Shown here: piece by piece, positions 15,331-25,254 of the stretch
Layout: each line of letters starts with the position of its first letter
Numbering within the stretch: the first letter of the stretch is position 1
Assembly: GCA_020853575.1 (NCBI GenBank)
Contig: JADYYP010000075.1
Location: 1 to 64,000 of the forward strand
DNA: 64,000 nt
Direction of reading: 5' to 3'
DNA from: Planctomycetota bacterium
GTDB lineage: Bacteria > Planctomycetota > UBA1135 > GCA-002686595
Program-made: the position numbers and the translations under genes
Notes under the pieces: model-generated
Told to the model about the DNA's origin: nothing
Database searches by the model: none
Seen by the model: the letters and a program-made list of their open reading frames with translations, nothing else

Positions 15331-18300
15331 CGTCGCGCGCGCAAGCGCTCGGCGACGTCGTCGAACAGCGAGTACGCCACCGGCGTGACCAGCAGCGTCA
15401 AGAGCAGGCACAGCGACTGACCGCCGACGACGACCACGGCCACGGCGCGGCGCTCCTCAGCGCCCGGACCGGATCCGACCAGGAGCGGCAACATGCCCGC
15501 GACGAGTGCCAAGGTGGTCATCAGGATCGGCCGTAGACGATCGCGATTGGCGCGCAAGATCGCCGCGCCGCGCTCGATGCCGCGCTGGCGCAGGGCGTTG
15601 GTGTGGTCGATCTGCAGGATCGCGTTCTTCTTGACCACGCCGAAGAGCACCAGGATGCCCAGGGCCGAGTAGAGATTGAGCGTTCCGTCGATGATCCACA
15701 GCGATGCCAGCGCGAAGGGCACCGACAACGGCAGCGAGAGCAGGATCGTCAGCGGGTGCAGCAAGCTCTCGAACTGCGAGGCCAGGATCAGGTACATGAA
15801 CACCACCGAGAGCACGAACGCGACCACGAACTCGTCGAAGGTGCGCGCCAGCTCGCGGCTGCGGCCGAACAGCGTGGTGGTGTAGCTCGGCGGCAACTCC
15901 ATCTCCCCCGCCAAGCGCTCGAGGATCTCCAACTGGTCGCCCAGCGCGGCTCCGGGCGCCACGCCACCGCGCACCGAAACCATGCGCTGCCGATCCAGGC
16001 GGTCGATGCGCGAGGCCGCCAGCGAAGGCTCGAGGCGCGCGATGTTGGACAGCTGCACGAGCCCGCCTTGCTGAGAGGGCAGATACAAGGCGTCGATCGC
16101 CTCGTCTCGCTCGCGGTCGCGCAACTCCAGTCGCAACCGCACGTCGTAGTTCTCACCGGTTCTTGGATCGCGGAAGCGCGAGACCTCCTCCGCGCCGCCG
16201 ACCATCAAGCGCAACGCCGTGCCGATGTCGCGCGCGCGAACACCCAAGTCCGCGGCGCGCTCGCGGTCGATGTGCACGCGCAATTCGGGCTTGTTGAGGC
16301 GCAGCGAGGTGTCCAACCCACGGAATCCGCCCGCCTGATTGGCGCGCTCCCGCAACGTCTCGGCGTACGTCGCCAGGCCCTCGAGCTCCGGACCGCGGAT
16401 CACGAAATCGACGTCGAACGGCCCACCGCCAACCGAGAAGGTCTGGAAGTTCCGCACTTGGCAGCGCAATTCGCGCAAGCGCTTGAGCTTGCCGTCCACG
16501 GCGGTCATCACCTCGCTCTGACCGTAGTTGCCCTCGAACGCGGCCAGTGGCCGTCCAGCGAGCGTCTCGCGCCACAGGCGACCGAACGAGAACAGCCGCT
16601 CCTCGTGCGGCGCGATGCGCACGTACACGTCTCCATTGTTGACTTGGCCCAGGAAGCCGCCGCCGGTCGTGACCAACACGTCGCGCACGCCAGGAGTCGA
16701 GCGAATCTCGCGCTCCACCGCGTTCATGGCCTCGACCATGGCGTCGACGCTCGTGCCCTCGGGCGCCACGACGCGCACCGCGAACTCGGCCTCGTCCACG
16801 TCGGACGGCACGAACTCGCGCGGCACGTTGCCGAGCAACGGAAACGAGGCGCCAACCACGGCCAACGCCACGAGGCTGGCGAACGCACGATGGCGCATGC
16901 ACCACTGCAGCAGCGCCTCGTAGGCGCGCTCGATGTGCCGGTAGAAGCCGCGACGCGAATCGCCCGTGACCGCTCCGCGGGCCCCGGGCACGAGCAGGCG
17001 CGCGGCCATCATCGGGGTCAGCGTGAAGGAGACGAACAAGCTGACCAGCACCGCGACAGCGGCGGTGATGCCGAACTGGTACAGGAAGCGGCCGGCGATG
17101 CTCGACATGAACGACACCGGCACGAAGATCACGACCAAGCTCAAGGTCGTCGCGAGCACGGCCAGTCCGATCTCGCGCGTCGCCTCGCGCGCCGCGTCCA
17201 TCGGGGCCATGCCCTGCTCTTCCACGAAGCGGAAGATGTTCTCGAGCACGACGATGGCGTCGTCGATCACGATCCCGACCATCAGCACCAGCGCCAGCAT
17301 CGTCACGCTGTTCAGGGTGAAGTCGAGGGCCCACATCGCCCCGAACGTCGCGACCACCGAGGTCGGGATGGCCACCGCGGCGATGATCGTCGAGCGCCAA
17401 CTGCGCATGAAGAGCAGCACCACCAAGCTCGCCAAGATCGACCCGAGCACCAGGTGGACGTTGATCTCGTGCAACGCGGACTCGATGTACTTCGACTGAT
17501 CGCGCAGCACGACCAAACGCACGTCGTCGGGAAGCTCTCGCTCGCTCGCGCCGAGCAGCTGCTTGACCCTGGCGATCACATCGACGGTGTTCGCGCCGGA
17601 CTGACGGATGATCTCGAGCACCACCGTGGGAGTGCCGTTCCAGGTCGCGACCGTGCGCCGCTCCGCGGTCCCGTCCTCGGCGCGCCCCAGGTCGCGCACG
17701 CGCACCGGAACCGAATCCAGGGTGGCGACGACGAGCTCGCCGAACTCCTGCTCGTCGACCAGCCGGCCGAGCGTGCGCAGCGACTGCTCGCGCTCGGCCG
17801 TGGTCACGTTTCCGCCCGGGACGTCGGCGTTCTGCGCGGTGATCGCATCGCGCACCGCCGTCACCGGGAGCTCGAAGGCGCGCAGCTTGTCCGCATCCAG
17901 CCAGATGTTCATGGTGCGCTCGAGACCACCGGTCAAGCGCACCTCTCCGACGCCCGCGGCGCGTTCGAGCTTCACGCGCACGAGCTTGTCCGCCAGCTCG
18001 GTCAGCTCGCGGATCGAGCGCTGGCCCACCAGCGCGATCTGCAGCACCGGCTCGGAGTCGTTGTCGACCTTCGAGACCGTCGGTGGATCGGAATCGTCCG
18101 GCAGATCGCGCACGACGTTCGACACGCGGTCGCGCACGTCCTGCGCGGCCAGGTCGATGTCGCGCTCGAGGTCGAACGTCGCGAGGATGATCCCCGTTCC
18201 GTTGCCCGAGATCGAGCGCAACTGATCGACGCCAGCGACCGTGTTGACGGCCTCCTCGACGCGGTCGGAGACCTCGGTTTCGACCTCCTCCGGGGAGGCA

Positions 18301-18461
18301 CCGCTCAAGCGCGTGAAGACGCGCACGGAAGGGACGTCCACCGACGGGTAGCGATCCACCGAGAGGTCGAACCAAGCGACCACCCCGACGACCACCAGGG
18401 CCAGCGTCATCATGCTGGCGAAGATCGGACGGCGGATGCAGATCTCAGCGAGGCGCTGCAT
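15327..18461 (-). CDS. RND efflux pump permease (HAE1 type)
   Basis: A 1044-residue inner-membrane proton-drug antiporter starting MQRLAEICIRRP. It has the usual 12-helix layout with two large periplasmic loops. GIVIDDAIVVLENIF carries the Asp-Asp pair of the proton relay in TM4 and FGVVKKNAILQIDH the lysine of TM10. The start at 18461 overlaps the end of the outer-membrane gene by 17 bp; a longer frame to 18491 is less likely because family members begin at the amphipathic RRPIFASM segment. With the two genes upstream it forms a complete tripartite efflux operon. The substrate cannot be read from sequence; the family exports drugs, dyes, bile-like compounds or metals. Confidence 0.93.
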   Translation of the reverse strand: MQRLAEICIRRPIFASMMTLALVVVGVVAWFDLSVDRYPSVDVPSVRVFTRLSGASPEEVETEVSDRVEEAVNTVAGVDQLRSISGNGTGIILATFDLERDIDLAAQDVRDRVSNVVRDLPDDSDPPTVSKVDNDSEPVLQIALVGQRSIRELTELADKLVRVKLERAAGVGEVRLTGGLERTMNIWLDADKLRAFELPVTAVRDAITAQNADVPGGNVTTAEREQSLRTLGRLVDEQEFGELVVATLDSVPVRVRDLGRAEDGTAERRTVATWNGTPTVVLEIIRQSGANTVDVIARVKQLLGASERELPDDVRLVVLRDQSKYIESALHEINVHLVLGSILASLVVLLFMRSWRSTIIAAVAIPTSVVATFGAMWALDFTLNSVTMLALVLMVGIVIDDAIVVLENIFRFVEEQGMAPMDAAREATREIGLAVLATTLSLVVIFVPVSFMSSIAGRFLYQFGITAAVAVLVSLFVSFTLTPMMAARLLVPGARGAVTGDSRRGFYRHIERAYEALLQWCMRHRAFASLVALAVVGASFPLLGNVPREFVPSDVDEAEFAVRVVAPEGTSVDAMVEAMNAVEREIRSTPGVRDVLVTTGGGFLGQVNNGDVYVRIAPHEERLFSFGRLWRETLAGRPLAAFEGNYGQSEVMTAVDGKLKRLRELRCQVRNFQTFSVGGGPFDVDFVIRGPELEGLATYAETLRERANQAGGFRGLDTSLRLNKPELRVHIDRERAADLGVRARDIGTALRLMVGGAEEVSRFRDPRTGENYDVRLRLELRDRERDEAIDALYLPSQQGGLVQLSNIARLEPSLAASRIDRLDRQRMVSVRGGVAPGAALGDQLEILERLAGEMELPPSYTTTLFGRSRELARTFDEFVVAFVLSVVFMYLILASQFESLLHPLTILLSLPLSVPFALASLWIIDGTLNLYSALGILVLFGVVKKNAILQIDHTNALRQRGIERGAAILRANRDRLRPILMTTLALVAGMLPLLVGSGPGAEERRAVAVVVVGGQSLCLLLTLLVTPVAYSLFDDVAERLRARR

Positions 18462-19809
18462 CGTGCTCCTCCAGCGTCCGTTGCAATCCAAGCCACTCGT
18501 GCAGCACGCCCGCCGCTCGCCACAGATCGATCTGCGAGACGTTGCGCTCGAGCAAGGCGCTCTGGTACTCCAACTCGACGCGCAGCGCGTCGTCCTGCGC
18601 CGTCAGTCGCTCGAGATTCGTGGCCAAGCCGGCGGAGTACAGGTCCTCGGCCTGCGCCGAAGCCTCGCGCGCCACCGAGAGCTGCAGCGCCAGCGCCGCG
18701 CTGCGCCGCTCCCCGCTCTCGAGATTCGCGAGCGCCACTTCGAGGTCCCGACGCACGTCGCGCTCGCTCTGCGCGAGCCGCAGCTTGGCCTCGCGCAACT
18801 CCGAAAGCGCCTCGCGCACGTCGGCGCGGATGCGTCCCCCGCTGAACAGCGGAAGGCGCACATCGAACAACGCTCGCCAGTCCTGATCGGTCGGTGTCGA
18901 GTCACGCTCGAGGAATGCGGCCAGGTCCAGCGCGATCGATGGCCACCACTGCGCGCCAGCGCGTTCGACGCCACGGGCCGCGATCTCGACGCCGATGCGC
19001 GCCGCCGCCAAGTCCGGCCGCATCTCTCGCGCGCGCTCGAGTCCCTCGGTCCCCGCGCGCACGGCGGGCGTCGGATCCAGCGCGGCGTCGAGCTCCGCCA
19101 GCTCCATCGGCACCGAGACGAGTGCGGAGAGCAACGCGCGTCCCGCTCGCGCATCGCGCTCCTCCGCGAGCAAGGCCACGCGCACGTCCGCCAGGCTCGA
19201 CTCGCTCAGGCTCACGTCCAGTGGACGCGCGAAACCGACGTCGCGTCGCGCGCGGGCATCGTCGACGCGCGCCTCCTGCACCGCCAGCGAGCCGCGCAGC
19301 ACACGGGCCGAGGTCTCCGCGCGCAACACCTCGTAGAGCGTGCGCGCGACGTCGACCAGGAGCGCGTCCTGCGTCATGAACAGCAATGCGCGCTGGCGCG
19401 CGACTTCCAAGTCCGCGCGCGCCCCGTCGACCAGCTGCGCGCGCGGATTGGAGTCCAAGCTCGCCGTCAGGGGGATGTCGAGGCCATCGTCGACGCCGCC
19501 GCCGGCATCGCGCGCGAAGTAGCTCGGACTGAGCTCGATTCGCGGCAGCCACTCGGCGGCGATGCGTCGGCGGTCGATGCACGCGCGCAGGAGGGCCTCA
19601 CCTCCGATCGACAAGGCCTCGCTGCGCGCGTTCGCGAGCAACATCGCGCGCCGTACGTCCACGCGTTCACCCACGGCCAGCGGCTGCAGATCACGCTCGC
19701 ACATGCCGCGCTCGAGGACCTCGCGGTACAGGCCGACTTCGGCGGCCTCGTCGACGTGGCACGCCGCGGCGGCGCAAGTCGAGGCGACGAACAACCACGC
19801 GCGCTTCAC
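18445..19809 (-). CDS. TolC-like outer-membrane efflux protein
   Basis: A 454-residue outer-membrane channel of the TolC/OEP family, rich in long alternating helices (for example NARSEALSIGGEALLRACID, ETSARVLRGSLAVQEARVDD, SGERRSAALALQLSVAREAS). The N-terminus MKRAWLFVASTCAAAACH has a lipobox-like AAAC, so it may be a lipoprotein as in NodT/OprM-type channels. The start is GTG and overlaps the adaptor stop by 4 bp (GTGA), and its end overlaps the permease start. The order adaptor-channel-permease and the tight overlaps indicate one transcript. Confidence 0.88.
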   Translation of the reverse strand: MKRAWLFVASTCAAAACHVDEAAEVGLYREVLERGMCERDLQPLAVGERVDVRRAMLLANARSEALSIGGEALLRACIDRRRIAAEWLPRIELSPSYFARDAGGGVDDGLDIPLTASLDSNPRAQLVDGARADLEVARQRALLFMTQDALLVDVARTLYEVLRAETSARVLRGSLAVQEARVDDARARRDVGFARPLDVSLSESSLADVRVALLAEERDARAGRALLSALVSVPMELAELDAALDPTPAVRAGTEGLERAREMRPDLAAARIGVEIAARGVERAGAQWWPSIALDLAAFLERDSTPTDQDWRALFDVRLPLFSGGRIRADVREALSELREAKLRLAQSERDVRRDLEVALANLESGERRSAALALQLSVAREASAQAEDLYSAGLATNLERLTAQDDALRVELEYQSALLERNVSQIDLWRAAGVLHEWLGLQRTLEEHDAAPR

Positions 19810-21119
19810 TTGACCTCGCTGCCCACGCTCTCGGCCGAGCCGTCGACGACGATGCGCACCTCCGCCCCCGAGACCAACCCCGCCGGAGGCTGGACGACGA
19901 CTCCGTCGCGCTCGCTCACTCCCGACGTGATCTCGATGCGCTCGCCCACGGATTCACCCAAGGCGACGACCCGCTCCGCGGCCTTGCCGTCCTTCACCGT
20001 GAACACCTTGTGCACTCCGGCGAACGTCGTGATCGCGGACTTGGGCACGAACAGCGCCTGGTCGTCGATCTCGGACTCGATCGCGACCTTCGCGAAGGAC
20101 CCCGCGCGCAGCCGGCGCTGGGCGTTGGGCACGAGGATCTCGACCTCGAACGTGCGCGTGCGAACGTCCACCGCGGGGTTGACGCGCGCGACGCGCCCCA
20201 CGAACTCCTCCGAGTACGCCTCGACGCGCAGTCGCGCGGGCAGGCCCACGCGAATGCGCGCCAGCTCGCGCTCCGGCACGCGCACGCGCGCCTCGAGTGG
20301 ATCGGGGTCGAGGATCTCGAACAGCGCCGCGCCGACATTGACGAAATCCCCGACCGCGACGTGCCGAGCGGTGATCGCGTACTCGGCCTTGGCGTCGGCT
20401 CCATCGCTCTCGACTCGATCCGAGGGGCGCACACCGTCGGGAACGCGATGCAAGGTGTCGGCGAGTCGCTGTTCGGCACTGTCGAGTTGCGCGCGCAGGG
20501 TGCGCGCTTCAGCGAGTTGCGCGCGGGCCGAGAGCCGCGCGAGCTCGTGGTCCGCCATGGCCACCTCCCACGCAGTGCGCAAGTCCGCGAAGTCTTGGTC
20601 GCTCACCGCTGGCGGGACGCGCTCGTGCAGCACGCGACCGCGCTCGTGGCGCGCCGCGGCGTTCTCCGCCTGAAGTCGCGCCCGCTCCACCGCGGGCAGC
20701 GCGTCCACGGAAAAGTCCGCCTCGGGGAGCGCCTCCAATCCCATGCGCGCCAGGGCCTGCTCCAGCGCGCGCCGTCTCTCGGCGACGGCCAGCTCGTAGT
20801 CGGTGGCCTCGATCCGTGCCAGTTCCGCGCCGGGCATGACCACGTCCCCCACGTCGTGGTAGAGCCCGACCACTCGTCCAGCGACCTTGGCCGCGATCGT
20901 GGCCTGCTCCTCGCCGTAGAGCGAGCCCGTGACCCGCACGTGGCGCTGCAGCGGCGCGCGCTCGACCGCGGAGACACGCACATCGAAGCGCACGCTCGCG
21001 GCCTGCTCGCCCGCGGTGCGCTCGCGCTCCCGACAGCCGCAGGCGAGCACGACTAGCCCCGCGCACGCGCCCCAACGGAGGACCAGCGCGGACCGGCGCA
21101 GGCTCGAGCTGCGTGTCAT
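19806..21119 (-). CDS. RND efflux periplasmic adaptor (membrane fusion protein), lipoprotein
   Basis: A 437-residue adaptor. The N-terminus ends in LACGC, a lipobox, so it is probably lipid-anchored facing the periplasm. A lipoyl half-motif (VTGSLYGEEQATIAAKVAGR) precedes a helical hairpin of about residues 105-220, then a second lipoyl half (AVGDFVNVGAALFEI) and beta-barrel and membrane-proximal domains (EFVGRVARVNPAVDVRTRTF). It links the permease to the outer-membrane channel. It is the first gene of the operon and 10 bp separate it from pepA upstream, so the pump may be transcribed from further upstream or from a promoter inside pepA. Confidence 0.9.
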   Translation of the reverse strand: MTRSSSLRRSALVLRWGACAGLVVLACGCRERERTAGEQAASVRFDVRVSAVERAPLQRHVRVTGSLYGEEQATIAAKVAGRVVGLYHDVGDVVMPGAELARIEATDYELAVAERRRALEQALARMGLEALPEADFSVDALPAVERARLQAENAAARHERGRVLHERVPPAVSDQDFADLRTAWEVAMADHELARLSARAQLAEARTLRAQLDSAEQRLADTLHRVPDGVRPSDRVESDGADAKAEYAITARHVAVGDFVNVGAALFEILDPDPLEARVRVPERELARIRVGLPARLRVEAYSEEFVGRVARVNPAVDVRTRTFEVEILVPNAQRRLRAGSFAKVAIESEIDDQALFVPKSAITTFAGVHKVFTVKDGKAAERVVALGESVGERIEITSGVSERDGVVVQPPAGLVSGAEVRIVVDGSAESVGSEVK

Positions 21120-21129
21120 GGCGTGTGCG

Positions 21130-22599
21130 TCAGGGGCGCGTTTCGAGCCAGCGCATCAAGAGCCGCACGCCGACGCCACTTCCCATCGGACCGCCGACCC
21201 AATCCCGGTTCATCCCGCCCCATGCGGCTCCCGCGATGTCGAGGTGCGCCCAAGGCAGCTCGCCCACGAAGTGCGAGAGGAACGCGGCCCCGAGCGAGGA
21301 GCCCGCGCCCGGATCGCCGAGCGCGATGTTGCGCAGATCCGCGACCTCACCCTTCATCTGATCGCGGTGATGTTGCTCCAGGGGCAGCGGCCAGCACTTT
21401 TCTCCGGTCTCCGCGCCCGCCGCCAGCAACTGGTCGCGCAGCGTGTCTTGGTTGCAGCACATCCCGGTGTACTCGTGTCCCAAACCGACGACCACGGCTC
21501 CGGTCAGAGTCGCGAGATCGACGATCGCATCGGGCTCGACCTTGCTGACCACGTAGCTCAGCGCGTCGCACAAGATCAGGCGCCCCTCGGCGTCGGTGTT
21601 GAGCACCTCGATCGTGGTGCCGTTCATCGCGCGCACCAGATCGCCGGGCTTGATCGCCTTGCCATCGGGAAGGTTCTCGGAGGTCGGCACGACGCCGTGC
21701 ACCTCGAAGGCCACGTCGAGCTCGGCCAGTGCATGGAATACGCCCAGCACCGCCGCGCCACCCGACATGTCGTACTTCATGTCCCACATCTTCGCGGCCG
21801 GCTTGATCGAGATGCCGCCGGCGTCGAAGGTCAGTCCCTTGCCGACGATCGCGACGCGCCCGCGAGCGCGTTTCGCGGGCTTGTACACGAGGTGGATCAG
21901 CCTGGCCGGCTCCTGCGAGCCCGCGCTGACGCCGAGCAGCGCCCCCATGCCCAAGCGCTCCATCGCGGCCTCGTCCAGCACCTTGCAGGAGATGCGTGCG
22001 CTGCGCCGCGCGAGCTTCTGTGCCGCCGCGGCGAGATCGCGAGGGCGCATGCAATTGCCCGGCTGGTTCTGCAGGTCGCGCGTGAACGCGTTGGCCGCCG
22101 CCAGCACGCGGCCGCGCTCGGCGCCCTCCGCGAAATCGCGCCCGTCGCCCGAGAGCACCAGCGCCGTGAGCTTGCACAGCTTGGGCTTGCTCTTGTGCTG
22201 CTGGAAACGGTACAGCCCGAGCAGCGCGCCTTCGGCGGCCGCCTGTCCAGCACGCCGCGCTCCACCGGCCGCACCGCACATCGCCGCCGAGCACCACAGG
22301 TTGGCGCTGGCCACGCCCCATGCGTCGGCCCTTTGAGCGGCGAGCGCGACGACACGCCGTATGCGCTCCAAGTCGAACTCGGACTTCTTGCCCAGCCCGA
22401 CCACGGCCACGCGCTCGAACTCTCCACTCGATGCGTCGGTCGACTTTTGCTCGCGGAACTCGCCCTGCACGGACTGCACGAAGCGCGGCGTGAGCTTGAC
22501 GCCCTTGGGCAGCATCGGGGCTTCGCCCTGGAACGCGAAGACCACGAGCACTTCGGAGCGGACGGGAGTCGATGCGATGGAATCGATGCGGAGTTTCAT
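21130..22599 (-). CDS. pepA: Leucyl aminopeptidase (M17)
   Basis: A 489-residue cytosolic aminopeptidase of family M17, usual length for the family. The metal-binding region is VGKGLTFDAGGISIKP, KYDMSGGAAVLG supplies further residues and NTDAEGRL is the family signature. It removes N-terminal residues from peptides using two divalent metal ions, normally as a hexamer. The N-terminal macro-like domain is present (residues 1-170). It lies in the same direction as the efflux operon, ending 10 bp before the adaptor start. Confidence 0.95.
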   Translation of the reverse strand: MKLRIDSIASTPVRSEVLVVFAFQGEAPMLPKGVKLTPRFVQSVQGEFREQKSTDASSGEFERVAVVGLGKKSEFDLERIRRVVALAAQRADAWGVASANLWCSAAMCGAAGGARRAGQAAAEGALLGLYRFQQHKSKPKLCKLTALVLSGDGRDFAEGAERGRVLAAANAFTRDLQNQPGNCMRPRDLAAAAQKLARRSARISCKVLDEAAMERLGMGALLGVSAGSQEPARLIHLVYKPAKRARGRVAIVGKGLTFDAGGISIKPAAKMWDMKYDMSGGAAVLGVFHALAELDVAFEVHGVVPTSENLPDGKAIKPGDLVRAMNGTTIEVLNTDAEGRLILCDALSYVVSKVEPDAIVDLATLTGAVVVGLGHEYTGMCCNQDTLRDQLLAAGAETGEKCWPLPLEQHHRDQMKGEVADLRNIALGDPGAGSSLGAAFLSHFVGELPWAHLDIAGAAWGGMNRDWVGGPMGSGVGVRLLMRWLETRP

Positions 22600-22749
22600 G
22601 CTGGGTGGCGCGCCGGCCCAGGCGCGTTGGCCTGGGCACGCAGTGCGGTCGAGCAGACTAACGTCACCACGCAGGGCGCTCCACTCGCGCAGCGGCGCAA
22701 CCCCAAGGGATCGGACACGAACCGCGCGCGCCGCGCAGTCGCCGCCGAC

Positions 22750-24450
22750 TCACATGTCGATGTACTTCGGCCCGCCGCCGCCCTCGGGCACGATCCACTC
22801 GATCACCTGGTAAGGGTCGGCGATGTCGCACGTCTTGCAGTGCACGCAGTTGGAGGCGTTGATCAGCGGGCCGGCCTTCTTGTCGCCACCCGCAGGATGG
22901 CCCGCAGGCCACTCGTACACCGCGGCCGGACAAAAGTGCTGGCAGGGGTTGCCGAACTCTCGAGTGCAGCGCTCGACGCAGATCGCCGGGTCGGTCACCA
23001 CCAAGTGCGACGGCTGATCTTCGTCGTGGATCGCTCCGGACCAGTACACGTCGGTGAGCTTGTCCATCGACTTCGTGTCGTCGTACTGCGGCTTGGTCAG
23101 GCGCGACTCGGACACCGGTCGCGTGGTTTCGCAGTCGCGGTGGCCCTTGCGGTGCGCCACCAGTCCACGCCCACCGCTGATCATCTGCACTCCGGCGTCG
23201 AGCATGCCCGCGAACAGGCCTGCGTCGAAAGCCTGGTGGAAGTTGCGCACCTTCCACAGCTCTTCCTTGGCCCACGAAGCCTCGAACGAGCTCGTGTAGC
23301 GAGAGAGAGCCGCGGAGCCGCTGTCGCCCTTGTGCAGCGCGCCCGCGATCGCTTCCGCGGCGAGCATGCCCGACTTGATCGCGAGGTGCACACCCTTGAG
23401 GCGCGCGGAGTTCAGGAACCCGGCGCTGTCCCCGACGATGCAGAAGCCGTCGCCTTGCAGCGTCGGCATCGACCAGTAGCCACCGTAGGGCAGTGTCTTG
23501 GCGCCGTAGCGCAAGACCTTGCCGCCCTCGAGCAAGCTGGCGACGAACGGGTGCTGCTTCCAGTGCACGAACAGCGCGTGCGGATCGAGCTTGGCGTCGT
23601 GGTGCGAGAGCCCGATCACGAAGCCGATCGAGAGCTTGTTGTCCTTCTGGCCGTAGATCCAGCCGCCGCCATAGCCGTCGAGACCGATCGGAGCTCCGGC
23701 CGTGTGGATCACGTGTCCGAGCAGCGCCGCGCCGCGCTCCGCGGGGATCTCCCACAGCTCCTTCACGCCCGTTCCGTAGCTCTGGGGATTGTCCGGCTTG
23801 CCCAGGCCGTTGCGCTCGATCAGGTGCTTGGCGAGCGAGCCGCGCGTGCCTTCCGCGAACACCGTCACCGCGGCCTTGATGTTCATGCCCGGCTGGAACG
23901 TGCCCTTGGGCTCGCAGTTCTTCCCGATGCCCGCATCGCGCGTCTGGACTCCGAGCACGCGCGCGCCATCGAACAGGATCTCCGCGCCGGCGAAGCCCGG
24001 GTACACCTCGCAGCCGGCGGACTCGGCCTGTTCCTTCAGCCAGCGCACGACCTTGTACAGGCTGATGATGAAGTTGCCGTGGTTGGCCAAGGTCGGCGGC
24101 GTGAGCGCACCGGTGAGCCGCGTGTGCTTGCCGCCGCCCCGCAGGACCTCGAGGCAATCGAACTTGACCTCGCTCTCGACCGGACAGCCCCGCTCCTTCC
24201 AATCGGGGAACAGCTCCGCGATGCCCCGCGGGTCCATCACCGCTCCCGAGAGGATGTGGTACCCGACTTCCTCGGCCTTCTCGAGCACCAGCACGGTCTT
24301 GTCGCCTTGGCCCTGCTGCTCGAAGCGACGCTTCAACTCGATGGCGCAGGCCAAGCCGGCGGGACCGGCGCCGACGATCAGCACGTCGACTTCGAGCTCT
24401 TCGCGCTCGGGAACCTGGGCTTGCCACGACCTTTGTTTCTTCGAGCTCAT
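22750..24450 (-). CDS. Electron transfer flavoprotein-ubiquinone oxidoreductase
   Basis: A 566-residue ETF-QO. The N-terminus has a Rossmann FAD motif (VDVLIVGAGPAGLACAIELK), the middle holds GSLAKHLIER and GYGGGWIYGQK typical of the family, and the C-terminus has a [4Fe-4S] domain (CVERCTREFGNPCQHFCP; NASNCVHCKTCDI). It passes electrons from ETF, reduced by acyl-CoA and other dehydrogenases, to the quinone pool at the membrane. The ATG at 24450 is preferred over a TTG at 24471. ETF subunit genes are not in the window, so they are elsewhere. Confidence 0.94.
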   Translation of the reverse strand: MSSKKQRSWQAQVPEREELEVDVLIVGAGPAGLACAIELKRRFEQQGQGDKTVLVLEKAEEVGYHILSGAVMDPRGIAELFPDWKERGCPVESEVKFDCLEVLRGGGKHTRLTGALTPPTLANHGNFIISLYKVVRWLKEQAESAGCEVYPGFAGAEILFDGARVLGVQTRDAGIGKNCEPKGTFQPGMNIKAAVTVFAEGTRGSLAKHLIERNGLGKPDNPQSYGTGVKELWEIPAERGAALLGHVIHTAGAPIGLDGYGGGWIYGQKDNKLSIGFVIGLSHHDAKLDPHALFVHWKQHPFVASLLEGGKVLRYGAKTLPYGGYWSMPTLQGDGFCIVGDSAGFLNSARLKGVHLAIKSGMLAAEAIAGALHKGDSGSAALSRYTSSFEASWAKEELWKVRNFHQAFDAGLFAGMLDAGVQMISGGRGLVAHRKGHRDCETTRPVSESRLTKPQYDDTKSMDKLTDVYWSGAIHDEDQPSHLVVTDPAICVERCTREFGNPCQHFCPAAVYEWPAGHPAGGDKKAGPLINASNCVHCKTCDIADPYQVIEWIVPEGGGGPKYIDM

Positions 24451-24504
24451 GGGAAACGGCGAGGTTAGCAAGCGCGCTCGCCCCAGACCAAGCGACGGCG
24501 CGCG

Positions 24505-25209
24505 CTACGAACGATCCCCGATCCAATGTTCGCCGTCGGGGTAGATCTCCTTCTTCCAAATCGGCAGCGAGAGCTTGAGCTCGTCGATCAGGAAACGCGC
24601 CGCGCCGAGCGCCAGGTCGCGGTGTGGACTGGCGACAGCAATCACCACCGAGGGCTCACCTACGGCCACCGTTCCGACGCGGTGCTGCACCAACATGCGC
24701 AGCGCGCGGGCGCCCTCGTCGGCCGCGAGCTCGGATCGGCAGCGCGCGAAGATGCGCGCCATCTCGGGCGCGGTCATCGCCTCGAATGCTTCGTATTCCA
24801 AGCGCAACACGCGCCGGCCGCGGTGTTGGTCGCGGGTCGTGCCCGTGAAAGTGCAGATCGCGCCGCAGGCGGGATGTGCGACGCGTGCGTGGGCCAGCGC
24901 GACGTCGATCGCGTCGGGGCAAAGCTCGAACACGCCGCGCGCCAACGCGTCGTCGCCGTCGGCCGCACCGCCGGAGACCGGAGGCAGGAGCGCCACGGTC
25001 TGGCCGTCGAGCAACACACACTCCTCGGTCACGTAGCTGGTGCCCACGACACCGCGCACGTGCGCCAGTGAGCCGAGCTCAGGACAACGCCGCTCGAGCT
25101 CGCGCTTCAGGCCGCGCACGTCGAGCGCCTCGGGCAGGTCCTCGAGCTGCAACGCCGAACGGCCAGCGCGCTCGCGCAATGACGCGAAGAGTTGGACTTG
25201 GAGCTTCAC
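24505..25209 (-). CDS. Fused MoaD-MoaE molybdopterin synthase
   Basis: A 234-residue single-chain molybdopterin synthase with a GTG start. Residues 1-81 are the ubiquitin-like MoaD and end in LLPPVSGG, the Gly-Gly that is thiocarboxylated. After a short Ala/Asp linker, residues ~90-234 are MoaE (GAICTFTGTTRDQHRGRRV; catalytic-site region WKKEIYPDGEHWIG). The enzyme inserts two sulfurs into precursor Z to make molybdopterin. In most bacteria the two subunits are separate. Mycobacterium tuberculosis MoaX is a comparable fusion that is reported to be cleaved after the Gly-Gly, which would free the sulfur carrier; the same may apply here. No other moa genes are nearby. Confidence 0.92.
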   Translation of the reverse strand: MKLQVQLFASLRERAGRSALQLEDLPEALDVRGLKRELERRCPELGSLAHVRGVVGTSYVTEECVLLDGQTVALLPPVSGGAADGDDALARGVFELCPDAIDVALAHARVAHPACGAICTFTGTTRDQHRGRRVLRLEYEAFEAMTAPEMARIFARCRSELAADEGARALRMLVQHRVGTVAVGEPSVVIAVASPHRDLALGAARFLIDELKLSLPIWKKEIYPDGEHWIGDRS

Positions 25210-25254
25210 AGCCTGGCGAGCCGCGGGAGACCGCGAGCGATGCCGGCGCTTCGG

